Origin: Micrococcaceae bacterium Sec5.7 | Lineage (GTDB): Bacteria > Actinomycetota > Actinomycetes > Actinomycetales > Micrococcaceae | Assembly (NCBI GenBank): GCA_039636785.1 | Contig: CP144169.1 | Span: forward strand, 1,674,001-1,738,000 | Length of the DNA stretch: 64,000 nucleotides | Reading direction: 5' to 3' | Part shown: positions 53,829 through 64,000 of the stretch, in pieces | How the letters are laid out: each line of letters begins with the position of its first letter | Numbering within the stretch: position 1 is the stretch's first letter | Made by a program: the position numbers and the translations under genes | The notes under the pieces: generated by a model | Told to the model about the DNA's origin: nothing | Databases searched by the model: none | Seen by the model: the letters and a program-made list of their open reading frames with translations, nothing else

Positions 53829-54734
53829 TCAGGGCTTTTCCTTGCCACGGCGCTTGAGGTAACGCTCAAATTCGCGGGCGATGGACTCACCGCTGGCTTC
53901 CGGCAGATCCGCGGTGTCCTTGGCTTCTTCGAGCTGACGGACGTACGCCGCGATTTCCGGATCCTCCGTGGCGAGTTCGTCCACGCCACGTTCCCAAGCG
54001 TCGGATTCCTCCACCAGTTCGTGGGTGTCCAGCGGAACCTGGAGCAACTCCTCAATGCGGTGCAGCAAGGCCAGCTGGGCCTTGGGGGATGGAGCCTGCG
54101 CCACATAGTGCGGCACGGCTGCCCAGAGCGAGATTGTGGGGATCCCCGCCAGAAGCGCAACCTCGGACAGCACGCCCACGATGCCCACGGGCCCTTCATA
54201 CTGGGACGCCTCCAGGTTAAGCCGTTCCCGCAGCTGGCTGTCGTCGGTGGAGGTGCTGACGGGAATGGGGCGGCTGTGCGGCACGTCTGCAAGGAGGGCA
54301 CCTACGAGGATCACGTAGTCCACGTTCAGTGCTTCCGCATGGACCAGCATCTCCGCCGTATAGGCCCGCCATTTGTAGGACGGCTCTGTACCCTGCACAA
54401 AAATGACGTCCACGTTGGTGTCCGGCGCACTGGCTTTGTAGATGCGGGTGGACGGCCACTTGATTTTCCGTTCACCCGACGCCGTGCGGCGGACGGTGGG
54501 CCTGGTGAACTGGAAGTCGTAGTATTCGTCGGCATCGATGGAGGCGACCTTCTTTCCGCCCCACATCTTGTTGAGATAGCGCAGAGAATCACTTGCGGCT
54601 TCCCCGGCGTCATTCCAGCCCTCAAAGGCAGCCAGCATTACCGTGATCCGTTGCCCGTCAGCCACTGGCTGCAGCAACCGGTCCGGTTCGGGTGCCGTAC
54701 CCGGTCCGGTGGTGTCTCCGTCGAAGCTATTCAT
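53829..54734 (-). CDS. PAC2 family protein
   Basis: A 301-residue protein of the PAC2 family (proteasome-assembly-chaperone-like fold). Typical parts are ITVMLAAFEGWNDAGEAASD and SEVALLAGIPTISLWAAVPHY; the C-terminus is charged (AREFERYLKRRGKEKP). The family is near universal in actinobacteria; a role in proteasome assembly is only suggested by the fold. It is about 2 kb from the Pup-proteasome genes. ATG at 54734 begins MNSFDGDTTG. Confidence 0.85.
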   Translation of the reverse strand: MNSFDGDTTGPGTAPEPDRLLQPVADGQRITVMLAAFEGWNDAGEAASDSLRYLNKMWGGKKVASIDADEYYDFQFTRPTVRRTASGERKIKWPSTRIYKASAPDTNVDVIFVQGTEPSYKWRAYTAEMLVHAEALNVDYVILVGALLADVPHSRPIPVSTSTDDSQLRERLNLEASQYEGPVGIVGVLSEVALLAGIPTISLWAAVPHYVAQAPSPKAQLALLHRIEELLQVPLDTHELVEESDAWERGVDELATEDPEIAAYVRQLEEAKDTADLPEASGESIAREFERYLKRRGKEKP

Positions 54735-54886
54735 CCCTTCACCCTACTTCCAAGAACCCGCGGAACGCATTGAATGAAGCGTCACGAGTCCTCCAGTTGG
54801 CAGGGCATTGGCCCGGTCTCCGCCGGATATTCGCCAAGGGCGTAGCCCCGACATCCTGTGGAGGGGAGCGCCGTAGACTGGAGGGC

Positions 54887-55675
54887 ATGCAATCCTCAGC
54901 TTCCCGGCCTTTACTCAAAGCAGCTCTCTGGGACATGGACGGCACCATTGTTGATACCGAGCCGTACTGGATCGCGGCCGAACATTCCCTCGTGGCCGCC
55001 CATGGCGGAGAGTGGTCGTATGAAAAGGCCATGCAATTGGTAGGCCAGTCTCTGGTGTTCTCTGCCGGCGTCCTCCAGGAAGCCGGCGTAAAGCTGGAGA
55101 TCCGCGAAATCATCGACACCCTGACAACAGAGGTCATTGGCAAAGTGCGCCGAAGCGTGCCGTGGCGGCCCGGTGCCCGTGAGCTGCTGGACGGCCTCTA
55201 CAAAGCCGGCATCCGCTGTGCACTCGTGACCATGTCCGAGGCGCCGCTGGCCGGGGAGATTGTTGCCAGTCTGCCCGAACCGTATTTCGAGTTCCTGGTC
55301 ACCGGAGACACCGTGTCCAACGGAAAACCACATCCCGAGGCATACCTCCGGGCCGTTGCCCTGCTGCGCCAGGAGGATCCGGAGCTCACCGTTGATCACT
55401 GCGTTGCCCTTGAAGACTCCGTCCCCGGTGTGGCCGCCGCCGTTGCCTCCGGTGTTGTCACCGTCGCCATTCCGCACATAGTCCCGCTGCCCGATGATCC
55501 CCGCCGCACCACCTGGGACTCTCTGGAGGGCCGGAGCGTATCCGACCTCGAGGCCCTGGTGACCCGCCGCAACGGTGCCCGCGCTGCAGGGACACACGCA
55601 ACAGCAGCCCACCCATCAGGGGCCCACGCAGGCGGCCCGGCCGCACAGCGCCACGTCGAGGAGCCAGCCAATTGA
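54887..55675 (+). CDS. HAD-superfamily hydrolase (beta-phosphoglucomutase-like)
   Basis: A 262-residue HAD phosphatase with the nucleophile motif DMDGT at 16-20 and a C1-type helical cap. The Thr/Ser and Lys motifs (LVTMSEAP, NGKPHPEAYL) and the acidic DSVPGVAAA are intact. Substrates are likely sugar phosphates or other phosphomonoesters. ATG at 54887 follows GGAGGG. The C-terminus has an Ala/His-rich tail, and the stop overlaps the next start in TTGA form. Confidence 0.87.
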   Translation: MQSSASRPLLKAALWDMDGTIVDTEPYWIAAEHSLVAAHGGEWSYEKAMQLVGQSLVFSAGVLQEAGVKLEIREIIDTLTTEVIGKVRRSVPWRPGARELLDGLYKAGIRCALVTMSEAPLAGEIVASLPEPYFEFLVTGDTVSNGKPHPEAYLRAVALLRQEDPELTVDHCVALEDSVPGVAAAVASGVVTVAIPHIVPLPDDPRRTTWDSLEGRSVSDLEALVTRRNGARAAGTHATAAHPSGAHAGGPAAQRHVEEPAN

Positions 55676-56859
55676 CTGAACCCGCCTCATCCGGCCACCC
55701 TTCCAATGGAACGGGCCGCCGCGAAGGTATTCCACTCGGCAGAATCGCCGGAATCCCGGTCATTCTGGCCTACTCCTGGTTCATCATCGCGGCGTTCACC
55801 GTGATCGTTTATGGCCCCGTACTCCGGCAGGACTATCCAGAGCTTGGAATAGCCGTCTACTACGTGGCATTCGCCTACGCTGTGCTGCTTCTCATTTCGG
55901 TCCTCGTCCATGAGCTCGCGCACGCCCTGACTGCAAAGATTTACGGCTGGCCAACTGAGAAGATCGTCCTGAACCTTTGGGGTGGCCACACGCAGTTCGA
56001 AAACTTCACTGCCACCCCTGGCCGCTCGGTGCTGGTGGCGCTGGCAGGCCCTGCCTCAAACTTTGTCCTCGCCGCGGGCGCCTGGTTCTTCATTTCAACG
56101 GCCGGGTTGACAGGCGTGGCGGGCATCCTGACCAACATCTTTATGTGGGCCAATCTGCTGATCGGCATTTTTAATGTGCTGCCGGGGCTTCCACTCGACG
56201 GCGGACGGCTTGTTGAATCGGCGGTCTGGAAAGCAACAGGCAGCCAGGCGAAGGGGACTGTGGCTGCTGGCTGGGCCGGACGGATCATCGTCATCGCGCT
56301 GGGCGTCTGGTTTGTCGTCCTTCCCCTGGCCAACGGCAATACGCCGGATATCAGTCTGCTGCTGATCACGGTCCTGGTTGGCGGTTTTCTCTGGATGGGC
56401 GCGTCGGCCTCGATACAGCAGGGCAGCCTGCGGAGCAGGCTCCCCCTGATCACGGCAGCGGGCCTGGCCGAAGCCGCCGTCGGCGTTTCTTCAACAGCCA
56501 CGGTGGATGACATCCTCCGCCTGGCACCGGCCGGAACTCCGGCGATTGTGCTCTGCGGACCCGATGGCCGGCCGCAGGGTCTGGTGGACACAGCCGCCGT
56601 GGCCGCTGTTCCCGCGTCCGCCGCGGCAACTACGGCGGTTACAGCCGTTTCATATTCTCTGGGAACAGGGGCATACGTGCCGGAATGGTCCAAGGGACAG
56701 GAGCTCATCCAATACCTTGCGCAGCTCGACGGTCAGGAATACGCGGTGGTGGACCACAACGGGAAGGTCACGGGACTGCTGAGGCAGTCAACCGTGGTGA
56801 CTGCTATGACCGGCAAGCGTGTCCGCGACAGTAGGCGCCCACAGGGTCATAACGGGTAG
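55672..56859 (+). CDS. site-2 protease family zinc metalloprotease with CBS-like domain
   Basis: A 395-residue intramembrane protease of the M50B type. It has about six helices, HELAH at 80-84, and the second metal motif NVLPGLPLDGGRL. The last ~130 residues resemble a CBS domain pair (TVDDILRLAPAGTPAIVL, GQEYAVVDHNGKVTGLL). It may process membrane-bound regulators. TTG at 55672 overlaps the HAD stop. It lies ahead of trmI with an 79-bp gap. Confidence 0.88.
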   Translation: MTEPASSGHPSNGTGRREGIPLGRIAGIPVILAYSWFIIAAFTVIVYGPVLRQDYPELGIAVYYVAFAYAVLLLISVLVHELAHALTAKIYGWPTEKIVLNLWGGHTQFENFTATPGRSVLVALAGPASNFVLAAGAWFFISTAGLTGVAGILTNIFMWANLLIGIFNVLPGLPLDGGRLVESAVWKATGSQAKGTVAAGWAGRIIVIALGVWFVVLPLANGNTPDISLLLITVLVGGFLWMGASASIQQGSLRSRLPLITAAGLAEAAVGVSSTATVDDILRLAPAGTPAIVLCGPDGRPQGLVDTAAVAAVPASAAATTAVTAVSYSLGTGAYVPEWSKGQELIQYLAQLDGQEYAVVDHNGKVTGLLRQSTVVTAMTGKRVRDSRRPQGHNG

Positions 56860-56938
56860 AGTTACCTGCCGGTCGTGAAATATCGGCAACCGGTCACAGC
56901 GCACGGCCACACAGGATTTACAGGAGCGAGGAAAATTC

Positions 56939-58012
56939 ATGAGCAGCGAATCTGCCGCCATCGGAACCACAGCAGTCACTGCAGCCGGCACGGCCGCCGC
57001 GGCCGCCACTGCTGACCAGCCAGCGGGCGCTGCAAGGCGCCGGGGCCCCTTCCGCGAAGGCGAACGGGTCCAGCTGACGGACGAGCGCGGCCGCATGAAT
57101 ACCATCAGCCTGGAAGTTGGTGGAGCTTTCCACACACACCGCGGGTTCCTCAACCATGACGAAATCATCGGCAAGGCTGACGGTTCCGTGGTGGTGAACA
57201 ACGTAGGCCAGCAGTACCAGACCCTTCGTCCGCTCCTTTCGGACTTCGTACTGTCCATGCCCCGCGGCGCTGCCGTTGTCTACCCCAAGGACGCAGGCCA
57301 GATTGTCACCATGGCGGACATCTTCCCGGGCGCTCATGTTGTGGAAGCCGGGGTGGGCTCCGGGGCCCTCTCAATCAGCCTGCTCCGGGCAGTGGGCGAC
57401 AACGGATATCTGCACTCCTTCGAGCGGCGCGAGGAATTCGCAGACATTGCCCGCGGCAATGTGGAAACCATCTTCGGCGGTCCGCACCCGGCCTGGAAGA
57501 TTTCGCTTGGCGACTTCCAGGAGGAAGTTGTCCGCAGCGAGGCGCCGGGATCCGTGGACCGCGTTGTGCTGGACATGCTGGCTCCGTGGGAGTGCCTTGA
57601 TGCAGTAGCCACTGTGCTGGCGCCAGGCGGCGTGTGGATCAACTACGTTGCTACCGTCACGCAGCTTTCGCGTACTGCCGAGGCTATCCGCGCAGACGGC
57701 CGGTTCACTGAGCCGGATGCCTGGGAATCCATGGTCCGTGGTTGGCATCTCGAAGGCCTGGCTGTCCGGCCGGACCACCGTATGGTGGCGCACACCGGTT
57801 TCCTGCTGGTGACCCGCAGACTGGCCGACGGCGTGACCGGAATTTCAGTAAAGCGTCGCCCGTCAAAGACCGGCTTTAGCGAAGAAGACGTCAACGCCTG
57901 GACGCCCGGCGCTGTTGGCGAACGCCTCGTCTCGGACAAAAAGCTCCGCCGCGCAGCCCGGGATGCCATCGCCGGGACCAACGTCAAGGACGATCCGGAG
58001 ATCACGAACTAG
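56939..58012 (+). CDS. trmI: tRNA (adenine-58-N1)-methyltransferase TrmI
   Basis: A 357-residue SAM methyltransferase. A small N-terminal beta domain is followed by a Rossmann fold with the SAM loop VVEAGVGSGALSISLL and catalytic-side motifs DRVVLDMLAPWECLD and the NYVATVTQLS region. It makes m1A58 in tRNA. The ~40-residue Ala-rich N-terminal extension is unusual in composition but harmless. In actinobacteria trmI sits directly ahead of the proteasome ATPase gene, as here (82-bp gap). Confidence 0.92.
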   Translation: MSSESAAIGTTAVTAAGTAAAAATADQPAGAARRRGPFREGERVQLTDERGRMNTISLEVGGAFHTHRGFLNHDEIIGKADGSVVVNNVGQQYQTLRPLLSDFVLSMPRGAAVVYPKDAGQIVTMADIFPGAHVVEAGVGSGALSISLLRAVGDNGYLHSFERREEFADIARGNVETIFGGPHPAWKISLGDFQEEVVRSEAPGSVDRVVLDMLAPWECLDAVATVLAPGGVWINYVATVTQLSRTAEAIRADGRFTEPDAWESMVRGWHLEGLAVRPDHRMVAHTGFLLVTRRLADGVTGISVKRRPSKTGFSEEDVNAWTPGAVGERLVSDKKLRRAARDAIAGTNVKDDPEITN

Positions 58013-58094
58013 TCCGCATTTCGGATGTCTCCAGCAGTACCCGGCATCTTGGGGCTAAGGTCTTAAGAGAAGCGCAGGAAGGGGCTGATGGATC

Positions 58095-59846
58095 ATGGAG
58101 ACTCCGAACAACGACTCCGGACTAACACCGGCAGAGCAGGCAGCTGCAAACGAACTGTCCGTCGCGGACCGGCAGGTGAATATTCTCAGGGACAAGCTCC
58201 GGCACATTGACCGGCAGCTGGCGGCGGCCACGCAGAACAACACCAAACTCGTCAGCATGCTGGAAACGGCCAAGGCCGAGATCCTGCGGCTGAAGAGCGC
58301 GCTTGATCAGGAAGGGCAGCCGCCGTACAGCTTCGGCACCGTCCTGCAGCTGAACCCGAAGCGGCTGCCGTCCTCCGGCGGCAGTGGCCAGGCCGCAACG
58401 GAAGAGTCGCTGGACATCTTTAACGCCGGACGCAAGATGCGGGTCGGAATCAGCCCGCTGGTCAACATGAACCAGCTTGCGGTGGGCCAGGAAGTACTGC
58501 TGAACGAGGCACTTCTTGTGGTGGCGGGACTCGGCTACGAGCGGGCGGGCGAACTCGTCACCCTGAAGGAAATGCTCGGCACGGACCGTGCACTCGTTGT
58601 GGGGCGCGCCGATGAGGAACGCGTCATCAGGCTGTCCGGCGCACTGCTGGCCGAAAAACTCCGCGTGGGCGATGCCTTGTCCATTGATTCGCGGACCGGC
58701 TACGCCCTGGAAAAGGTTCCTCGGTCCGAGGTGGAGAACCTGGTGCTCGAGGAAGTCCCGGACATCACCTATGAGGACATCGGTGGCTTGGGCCCTCAGA
58801 TCGAACAGATCAGGGACGCCGTGGAGCTGCCGTTCCTGCACCCGGATCTCTACCGCGAGCACGGGCTGAAGGCGCCCAAGGGCATCCTGCTGTATGGCCC
58901 GCCGGGCTGCGGCAAAACCCTCATCGCCAAGGCCGTGGCAAATTCCCTGGCGGCCAGGGCAGCGGAGCGTTCCGGGAACGTTGACCTGAAGAGCTACTTC
59001 CTGAACATCAAGGGTCCCGAACTCCTTGACAAGTATGTCGGCGAAACCGAACGCCACATCCGGCTGATCTTTTCCCGTGCCCGCGAAAAGGCATCTGACG
59101 GCAGCCCCGTAGTGGTGTTCTTCGACGAGATGGATTCACTCTTCCGCACGCGAGGCACGGGTATTTCATCCGACGTCGAAACCACCATCGTGCCGCAGCT
59201 GCTCAGCGAGATCGACGGCGTGGAGCGCCTGGACAACGTCATCGTCATCGGCGCCTCCAACCGTGAGGACATGATCGACCCCGCCATCCTTCGGCCAGGC
59301 CGGCTCGATGTCAAAGTTAAGGTCCAGCGGCCCGACGCCGAGGCCGCGGCGGACATCTTCAACAAATACATCACCACGGATCTTCCGTTCCATGAGATCG
59401 ATCTCGCCGAGCATAACGGTGATGTCCAGGCCACCGTTGATGCCATGATCCAGCGCACGGTGGAAGCCATGTACTCCACCGAAAAGTCCAATGAGTATCT
59501 GGAGGTGACCTACGCCAACGGCGACACCGAGATGCTGTATTTCAAGGACTTCAACTCGGGGGCCGTGGTGCAGAACGTGGTGGACCGGGCCAAGAAGTAC
59601 GCCATCAAAGATCTCCTCACACTGGAGCAGAAGGGCCTGCGGATTGAACACCTGCTGCGCGCCGTAGTGGACGAATTCCGTGAGCACGAGGACATGCCGA
59701 ACACCACTAACCCGGACGACTGGGCCCGCATCTCAGGAAAGAAGGGCGAACGGATCACATATATCCGCACCATTGTCCAGGGCAAGGCAGGCCAGGAGCC
59801 AGGGAAGTCCATCGAGACCATGCCCAATACCGGCCAGTACCTGTGA
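58095..59846 (+). CDS. arc: proteasome-associated AAA ATPase Mpa/ARC
   Basis: A 583-residue AAA unfoldase. An N-terminal coiled coil (about 20-80) binds Pup, two OB domains follow, and the AAA module has Walker A GPPGCGKT, Walker [11 protein letters not shown] and the Arg-rich sensor. It ends in GQYL, the C-terminal hydrophobic-Tyr-x motif that docks into and opens the 20S core. ATG at 58095 begins [10 protein letters not shown]. It is coupled to dop, whose upstream GTG overlaps its stop. Confidence 0.95.
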   Translation: METPNNDSGLTPAEQAAANELSVADRQVNILRDKLRHIDRQLAAATQNNTKLVSMLETAKAEILRLKSALDQEGQPPYSFGTVLQLNPKRLPSSGGSGQAATEESLDIFNAGRKMRVGISPLVNMNQLAVGQEVLLNEALLVVAGLGYERAGELVTLKEMLGTDRALVVGRADEERVIRLSGALLAEKLRVGDALSIDSRTGYALEKVPRSEVENLVLEEVPDITYEDIGGLGPQIEQIRDAVELPFLHPDLYREHGLKAPKGILLYGPPGCGKTLIAKAVANSLAARAAERSGNVDLKSYFLNIKGPELLDKYVGETERHIRLIFSRAREKASDGSPVVVFFDEMDSLFRTRGTGISSDVETTIVPQLLSEIDGVERLDNVIVIGASNREDMIDPAILRPGRLDVKVKVQRPDAEAAADIFNKYITTDLPFHEIDLAEHNGDVQATVDAMIQRTVEAMYSTEKSNEYLEVTYANGDTEMLYFKDFNSGAVVQNVVDRAKKYAIKDLLTLEQKGLRIEHLLRAVVDEFREHEDMPNTTNPDDWARISGKKGERITYIRTIVQGKAGQEPGKSIETMPNTGQYL

Positions 59847-59896
59847 TAGCCGGGCCGGCAGCCGCGTCGGGGGAGTCCCTTCCGGCAGGCGGTGCC

Positions 59897-61516
59897 ATGA
59901 GGGTCATGGGGTCGGAAACGGAATACGGAATCCATGCCCCGTCCGCCCCGGCTGCCAATGCCACCATGATGTCCGCCAGGGTGGTCCAGGCCTATGCCCA
60001 GCTGACCCGTCAACGGGCGGCCGGCGGCGCGGAGACGCGTTGGGATTACACGGACGAGGAACCGCTGCACGATGCACGGGGCTGGACACTCGAACGTGAT
60101 GCGGCAGATCCAAGCCAGCTGACGGACCAGCCCCATGTTCTCGACGCAGAGTCTGTGGCCCTTGCCTACGGGCGTGATGAGCTGGAGCTGGACGGCCAGG
60201 ATGAATCCGGCTCCCTCCTGATGAACATGGTGCTGGGAAACGGCGCGCGTCTCTACGTTGACCATGCCCATCCTGAATATTCGAGCCCAGAGGTGACCAA
60301 CCCACGGAACGCTGTAGCCTGGGACGCCGCCGGAGATCTAGTGGCGCTCGCGGCGGTGCGTAGGCTCGCTGCCGATCCTGAGCTTCCGGCCGTCAATCTG
60401 TACAAAAACAACACGGACAACAAGTCGGTGTCGTATGGATCCCACGAGAACTATCTCATGCCCCGCTCGGTCCCTTTCGGCGACATTGTCCGGGGACTGA
60501 CCCCATTTTTCGTTACCCGCCAGATCATGTGCGGCGCCGGAAGGGTAGGCCTCGGACAGGACAGCTCCAGGCCGGGCTTCCAGATCAGTCAGCGTGCGGA
60601 CTTCTTCGAGGCGGAAGTCGGACTCGAAACCACCATCCGCCGGCCCATCATCAACACGCGCGACGAGCCCCACGCCACTGCAGACAAGTACCGCAGGCTG
60701 CACGTCATTATTGGTGATGCCAACTTGAGTCAGACGTCCAACCATCTGAAATTCGGCACGACGGCAATGGTACTCAGCCTCATCGAGGCCGGACTGGCGC
60801 CCAAGGTGGAAGTCCACGAGCCCGTTGCTGCACTCCAGACCGTCAGCCACGACACATCGCTGACAGCGAAGCTGCGGCTGCTCGACGGACGCCGTGTCAC
60901 AGCGCTGGACCTGCAGTGGATGTACCACGAGGCCGCCGCCAAGCTCGCGCAGGACACCGGCGTGGCTGATGCCGTTGACGGTGACGGCCATACCCATGGC
61001 GTCCTGGAAAGCTGGGCGAACACCCTGACCCAGCTGGGCAGCGACCAGGCTGCGGCATCCACCTCAGTGGAGTGGCTGGCCAAACTTTCGCTTCTTGAGG
61101 GTTACAGGCGGCGTGACGGACTGGCTTGGGACAGTGCACGGCTGGGTCTGGTCGATCTGCAGTGGGCTGATATCCGCCCGGAAAAGGGTCTCTACTACCG
61201 GCTTCTGGCCCGCAACCGCATGCAGCGCCTGATCGAGGACGCCGACATCGCCACCGCGGTGATCCAACCGCCGTCGGACACAAGGGCTTTCTTCCGGGGG
61301 CGGTGCGTCAGCAGCTTCAGCAAGGATGTGGTGGGCGCCAGCTGGGACTCGGTCATCTTCGACGTCCCCGGCTACGGGAGGCTGCAGCGCGTGCCCACCC
61401 GCGAGCCGCTGAGAGGCACCGAAGCACTCACCGGCGGGCTCTTTGCCCGGCACCGGGAGGCAGGGCCGTTCCTTGCGGAACTGCTCGGATTGAGCCCTGC
61501 CCCGCCACCGGCGTAA
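59897..61516 (+). CDS. dop: Pup deamidase/depupylase Dop
   Basis: A 539-residue member of the Dop/PafA carboxylate-amine ligase-like family. The N-terminal GSETEYGI motif holds the metal-binding Glu; [19 protein letters not shown] and the NTRDEPHA and RRLHVIIGDANLS segments are typical of Dop. It converts the C-terminal Gln of Pup to Glu and can remove Pup from targets. ATG 59897 (MRVMGSETEYG) was chosen; a GTG at 59843 overlapping the mpa stop would add 18 residues. Confidence 0.93.
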   Translation: MRVMGSETEYGIHAPSAPAANATMMSARVVQAYAQLTRQRAAGGAETRWDYTDEEPLHDARGWTLERDAADPSQLTDQPHVLDAESVALAYGRDELELDGQDESGSLLMNMVLGNGARLYVDHAHPEYSSPEVTNPRNAVAWDAAGDLVALAAVRRLAADPELPAVNLYKNNTDNKSVSYGSHENYLMPRSVPFGDIVRGLTPFFVTRQIMCGAGRVGLGQDSSRPGFQISQRADFFEAEVGLETTIRRPIINTRDEPHATADKYRRLHVIIGDANLSQTSNHLKFGTTAMVLSLIEAGLAPKVEVHEPVAALQTVSHDTSLTAKLRLLDGRRVTALDLQWMYHEAAAKLAQDTGVADAVDGDGHTHGVLESWANTLTQLGSDQAAASTSVEWLAKLSLLEGYRRRDGLAWDSARLGLVDLQWADIRPEKGLYYRLLARNRMQRLIEDADIATAVIQPPSDTRAFFRGRCVSSFSKDVVGASWDSVIFDVPGYGRLQRVPTREPLRGTEALTGGLFARHREAGPFLAELLGLSPAPPPA

Positions 61517-61601
61517 TCAGCCCCGGCGGGCGCCCGACGTGGCAATATGGGCATATCGGATGTCCCTTCGGGAATCCGGGGACTGACAAAAGGAGAGAAC
61601 A

Positions 61602-61805
61602 ATGGCAGGCCAGGAGCAGCAGAAGCCGCAGTCACGCGACAGCCAGGTAGAGGAGGACGTCCCGGAGGCACCGCCGGCACCGCCGGAGGCGCAGGCATCA
61701 GCCTCGACACAGGGTGTGGACGACCTCCTCGACGAAATCGACGGCGTCCTGGAATCCAACGCCGAAGAGTTTGTGCGGGCATTCGTTCAAAAGGGCGGAC
61801 AGTAG
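61602..61805 (+). CDS. pup: prokaryotic ubiquitin-like protein Pup
   Basis: A 67-residue acidic protein with the Mpa-binding helix (DDLLDEIDGVLESNAEEF) and the C-terminal RAFVQKGGQ. The final Gln must be deamidated by Dop before PafA can attach Pup to substrate lysines. It has no structured N-terminal domain, as expected. The ATG at 61602 is preceded by AAGGAGAG. Confidence 0.96.
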   Translation: MAGQEQQKPQSRDSQVEEDVPEAPPAPPEAQASASTQGVDDLLDEIDGVLESNAEEFVRAFVQKGGQ

Positions 61806-61894
61806 GCAGGCAGGAACCGCACCAGCGTTGAGCCAGGTTCGGCACACCGAGGGTCTGTACAGACGTTGAACCACCACGTTGAAGGAGTGCACCA

Positions 61895-62722
61895 GTGCAG
61901 GAGAGAACAGCCAACCAGGTAGCGGCCAACGCGACGTCGTCGTTCACCGAGCACCTGCAACGTGACCGGCCCGATCTGCTTCCCTACAACCGGGCACTGC
62001 CGGCACCGGCCGCCTCGCACCCTTCGCAGCCGCTGCAGGTACCGCACGCCACCACCATTGTGGCCATGAGTTACGCCGGGGGTGTGCTCATGGCCGGTGA
62101 CCGCCGTGCCACCATGGGCAACGTCATCGCCAGCCGGCACATCGAGAAGGTGTTTCCGGCGGATCAGTATTCCGTGCTCGGAATAGCGGGCACTGCCGGG
62201 ATCGCAATCGACATCACGCGGCTGTTCCAGGTTGAGTTGGAGCACTACGAGAAAATCGAAGGAACGCTGCTGAGCCTTGACGGCAAGGCCAACCGGCTGG
62301 GGGCCATGATCCGCGGCAATCTGCCCATGGCACTTCAGGGGCTTGCAGTCATACCGCTGTTCGCGGGCTTCGACACCGCGGCGGGGGTAGGCCGGCTGTT
62401 CTCCTATGACGTCACCGGTGGCCGCTACGAGGAGCAGGAACACCACACCGTGGGTTCTGGCTCAGTATTTGCCCGGGGCGCCCTCAAGAAACTCTGGCGC
62501 CCCAATCTGCCGGAAGATGACGCCATTTCAGTTGCCGTTGAGTCTCTGTATGATGCTGCAGACGACGATTCCGCCACCGGGGGACCGGACCCCGTGCGGC
62601 AGCTGTGGCCGGTTGTCTATACGGTTAACAGGGCCGGAGCGAGGCGCATTCCGGAGCGGGATCTGGCTGCTGTGGCCGGAAACATCATCGAGTCCCGGGC
62701 TGCAGCCCGGCGGGAGGCCTGA
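61895..62722 (+). CDS. prcB: 20S proteasome subunit beta
   Basis: A 275-residue precursor. A 52-residue propeptide ends just before Thr53 in the [13 protein letters not shown] motif, which becomes the N-terminal Thr nucleophile. GDRRATMG and the Lys/Asp active residues follow. GTG at 61895 has GAAGGAG upstream. prcA starts one base after its stop. Confidence 0.94.
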   Translation: MQERTANQVAANATSSFTEHLQRDRPDLLPYNRALPAPAASHPSQPLQVPHATTIVAMSYAGGVLMAGDRRATMGNVIASRHIEKVFPADQYSVLGIAGTAGIAIDITRLFQVELEHYEKIEGTLLSLDGKANRLGAMIRGNLPMALQGLAVIPLFAGFDTAAGVGRLFSYDVTGGRYEEQEHHTVGSGSVFARGALKKLWRPNLPEDDAISVAVESLYDAADDDSATGGPDPVRQLWPVVYTVNRAGARRIPERDLAAVAGNIIESRAAARREA

Positions 62723-62723
62723 G

Positions 62724-63431
62724 ATGACTCAGCAGTTCTACGTCTCACCTGAGCAGCTGATGAAGGACCGTGCGGATTTTGCACGGAAGGGCATTGCGCG
62801 GGGCAGGTCCGTGGTGGTGATCAGCTGCGAAGACGGCATCGCTCTTGTGGCCGAAAACCCATCGCCGTCGCTTCATAAGATCGGTGAGATCTACGACAAG
62901 ATTGCGTTTGCAGCTGTAGGCAAGTACAACGAGTTCGAAAGCCTCCGCCAGGCAGGGGTGAGGTACGCGGACATCCGCGGCTATTCCTATGACCGCGAGG
63001 ACGTGACGGCGCGTGGGTTGGCCAGCGTGTACGCGCAAAGCCTCGGCGCAGTGTTCACAGCAGAGCAGAAGCCGTTTGAAGTGGAGCTCGCAGTGGCTGA
63101 GGTGGGGCCCACGCAGGAAGAAGACCACCTCTACCGGCTGACATTCGATGGCTCTATCGCTGATGAGCACGGATTCATTGTGATGGGTGGCCAAGCCGAA
63201 AAGGTTTCGGCCGCCGTTGAGGACGGCTGGCGCCAGGACCTCGCGTTCGCTGCCGCCATCAGGCTGGCTGTCAGGGGACTGGTGACCGACAACGCAGCCA
63301 GTGCCCTGCCTGCCCGGGCTGTGGAGGTGGCAGTGCTGGATCGTGCTTCGGAAAGCGGCCGGGGAACCCGGCGTGCTTTCAGACGGCTTACCGATGCCGA
63401 CGTTGTGGCTTTGCTTGCTGAGGAGGACTGA
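62724..63431 (+). CDS. prcA: 20S proteasome subunit alpha
   Basis: A 235-residue alpha-type subunit ([20 protein letters not shown] start, [19 protein letters not shown]) without catalytic Thr. It forms the gated outer rings of PrcAB. ATG at 62724, with GGGAGG just upstream, is one base after the prcB stop; pafA starts one base after its own stop. Confidence 0.94.
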   Translation: MTQQFYVSPEQLMKDRADFARKGIARGRSVVVISCEDGIALVAENPSPSLHKIGEIYDKIAFAAVGKYNEFESLRQAGVRYADIRGYSYDREDVTARGLASVYAQSLGAVFTAEQKPFEVELAVAEVGPTQEEDHLYRLTFDGSIADEHGFIVMGGQAEKVSAAVEDGWRQDLAFAAAIRLAVRGLVTDNAASALPARAVEVAVLDRASESGRGTRRAFRRLTDADVVALLAEED

Positions 63432-63432
63432 A

Positions 63433-64000
63433 ATGGACAAGAGAATCTTCGGTATTGAAACCGAATTCGGCATTTCCTATTCGAGCCCGGATTCCCGTCC
63501 GCTGGCACCGGAGGAAGTTGCGCGGTACCTTTTCCGCAAGGTTGTCAGCTGGGGCCGTTCTTCAAATGTGTTCCTGACCAACGGGTCCAGGCTGTACCTG
63601 GACGTCGGCTCCCACCCCGAATACGCCACGGCGGAGTGCGATGATCTGGCCCAGCTCGTAGCCCACGACCGCGCCGGGGAACTCATTCTGGACGATCTTG
63701 TGGACGAGGCCCAGTCGAGGCTGGCTGCCGAGGGGTTCAACGGGACGGTGTACCTGTTCAAGAACAACACAGACTCGGCGGGCAATTCCTACGGGAGCCA
63801 CGAAAACTACCTGATTCCGCGCCGGGGCGAATTTTCACGGCTCGCTGAAATTCTCATTCCGTTCCTGGTGACGCGCCAGCTCATTGCCGGGGCCGGCAAG
63901 ATCCTCAAGACCCCGCACGGGGCGACATTCGCCTTTTCGCAACGGGCGGACCACATCTGGGAGGGTGTCTCCTCGGCGACCACCAGATCGCGGCCCATCA
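63433..64000 (+). CDS. pafA: Pup ligase PafA (5' part; gene runs off the window)
   Basis: The first 189 codons of Paf[20 protein letters not shown] start with the metal-binding Glu residues, [20 protein letters not shown], and [11 protein letters not shown]. PafA joins the C-terminal Glu of deamidated Pup to lysines of targets using ATP. It shares its fold with Dop. ATG at 63433 follows the prcA stop by one base. Confidence 0.94.
   Translation, partial: MDKRIFGIETEFGISYSSPDSRPLAPEEVARYLFRKVVSWGRSSNVFLTNGSRLYLDVGSHPEYATAECDDLAQLVAHDRAGELILDDLVDEAQSRLAAEGFNGTVYLFKNNTDSAGNSYGSHENYLIPRRGEFSRLAEILIPFLVTRQLIAGAGKILKTPHGATFAFSQRADHIWEGVSSATTRSRPI

Overview
The window comes from a high-GC Gram-positive bacterium of the Actinomycetota, most likely Arthrobacter/Pseudarthrobacter or a close relative in the Micrococcales. 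The lineage markers are a mycothiol ligase (mshC), a complete Pup-proteasome gene set, DUF3099 and DUF5703 proteins, an actinobacterial-type glycogen synthase, frequent GTG/TTG starts and strong G/C bias at third codon positions. There is no rRNA operon and no CRISPR array. One tRNA gene, tRNA-Leu(GAG), is present.

Layout. 1-2.2 kb: end of a suf Fe-S assembly operon (sufD end, Rieske protein, sufC, DUF59 factor). 2.3-5.9 kb: a zinc metallopeptidase, then an acyl-CoA ligase overlapping a thiolase. 5.9-7.9 kb: a bioYMN biotin ECF transporter. 8-19 kb: housekeeping genes (ABC-F protein, YbaK-like deacylase, SURF1, a MabA-like fabG, an SDR, serB, TauE/SafE, SpoU methyltransferase, L31 type B, lipoate ligase). 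18.8-30.8 kb: pepN, a YeiH-type carrier, a three-gene ATP-grasp/alpha-E/transglutaminase cassette, a zinc-ribbon SDR, and divergent glgC/glgA. 30.9-37.5 kb: a fatty-acid cluster of acyl-CoA oxidase-like enzyme, TetR regulator, thiolase, high-molecular-weight FabG and MaoC hydratase, with a perfect 14-bp-arm inverted repeat between the divergent regulator and thiolase genes.

The stretch from 37.5 to 47.4 kb is a decaying accessory zone. It holds an FUSC-type exporter gene with an in-frame stop, a frameshifted and internally deleted hydroquinone-reductase (Xi-class GST) remnant, a complete IS1182-like element inserted in an M50 peptidase gene, an IS1380 transposase remnant, and an island scar of small genes, a regulator stub and an integrase N-terminal fragment beside tRNA-Leu. 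Removing the IS and one copy of its 4-bp CTAG duplication restores the M50 reading frame exactly.

47.6-64 kb is core again: an M20 peptidase, an acyl-CoA dehydrogenase, an aldo/keto reductase, uppP, mshC, a PAC2 protein, a HAD hydrolase and a site-2 protease. These are followed by trmI, mpa/arc, dop, pup, prcB, prcA and the start of pafA. In that last block Dop deamidates Pup-Gln, PafA attaches Pup to lysines, Mpa unfolds the tagged proteins and PrcAB degrades them.
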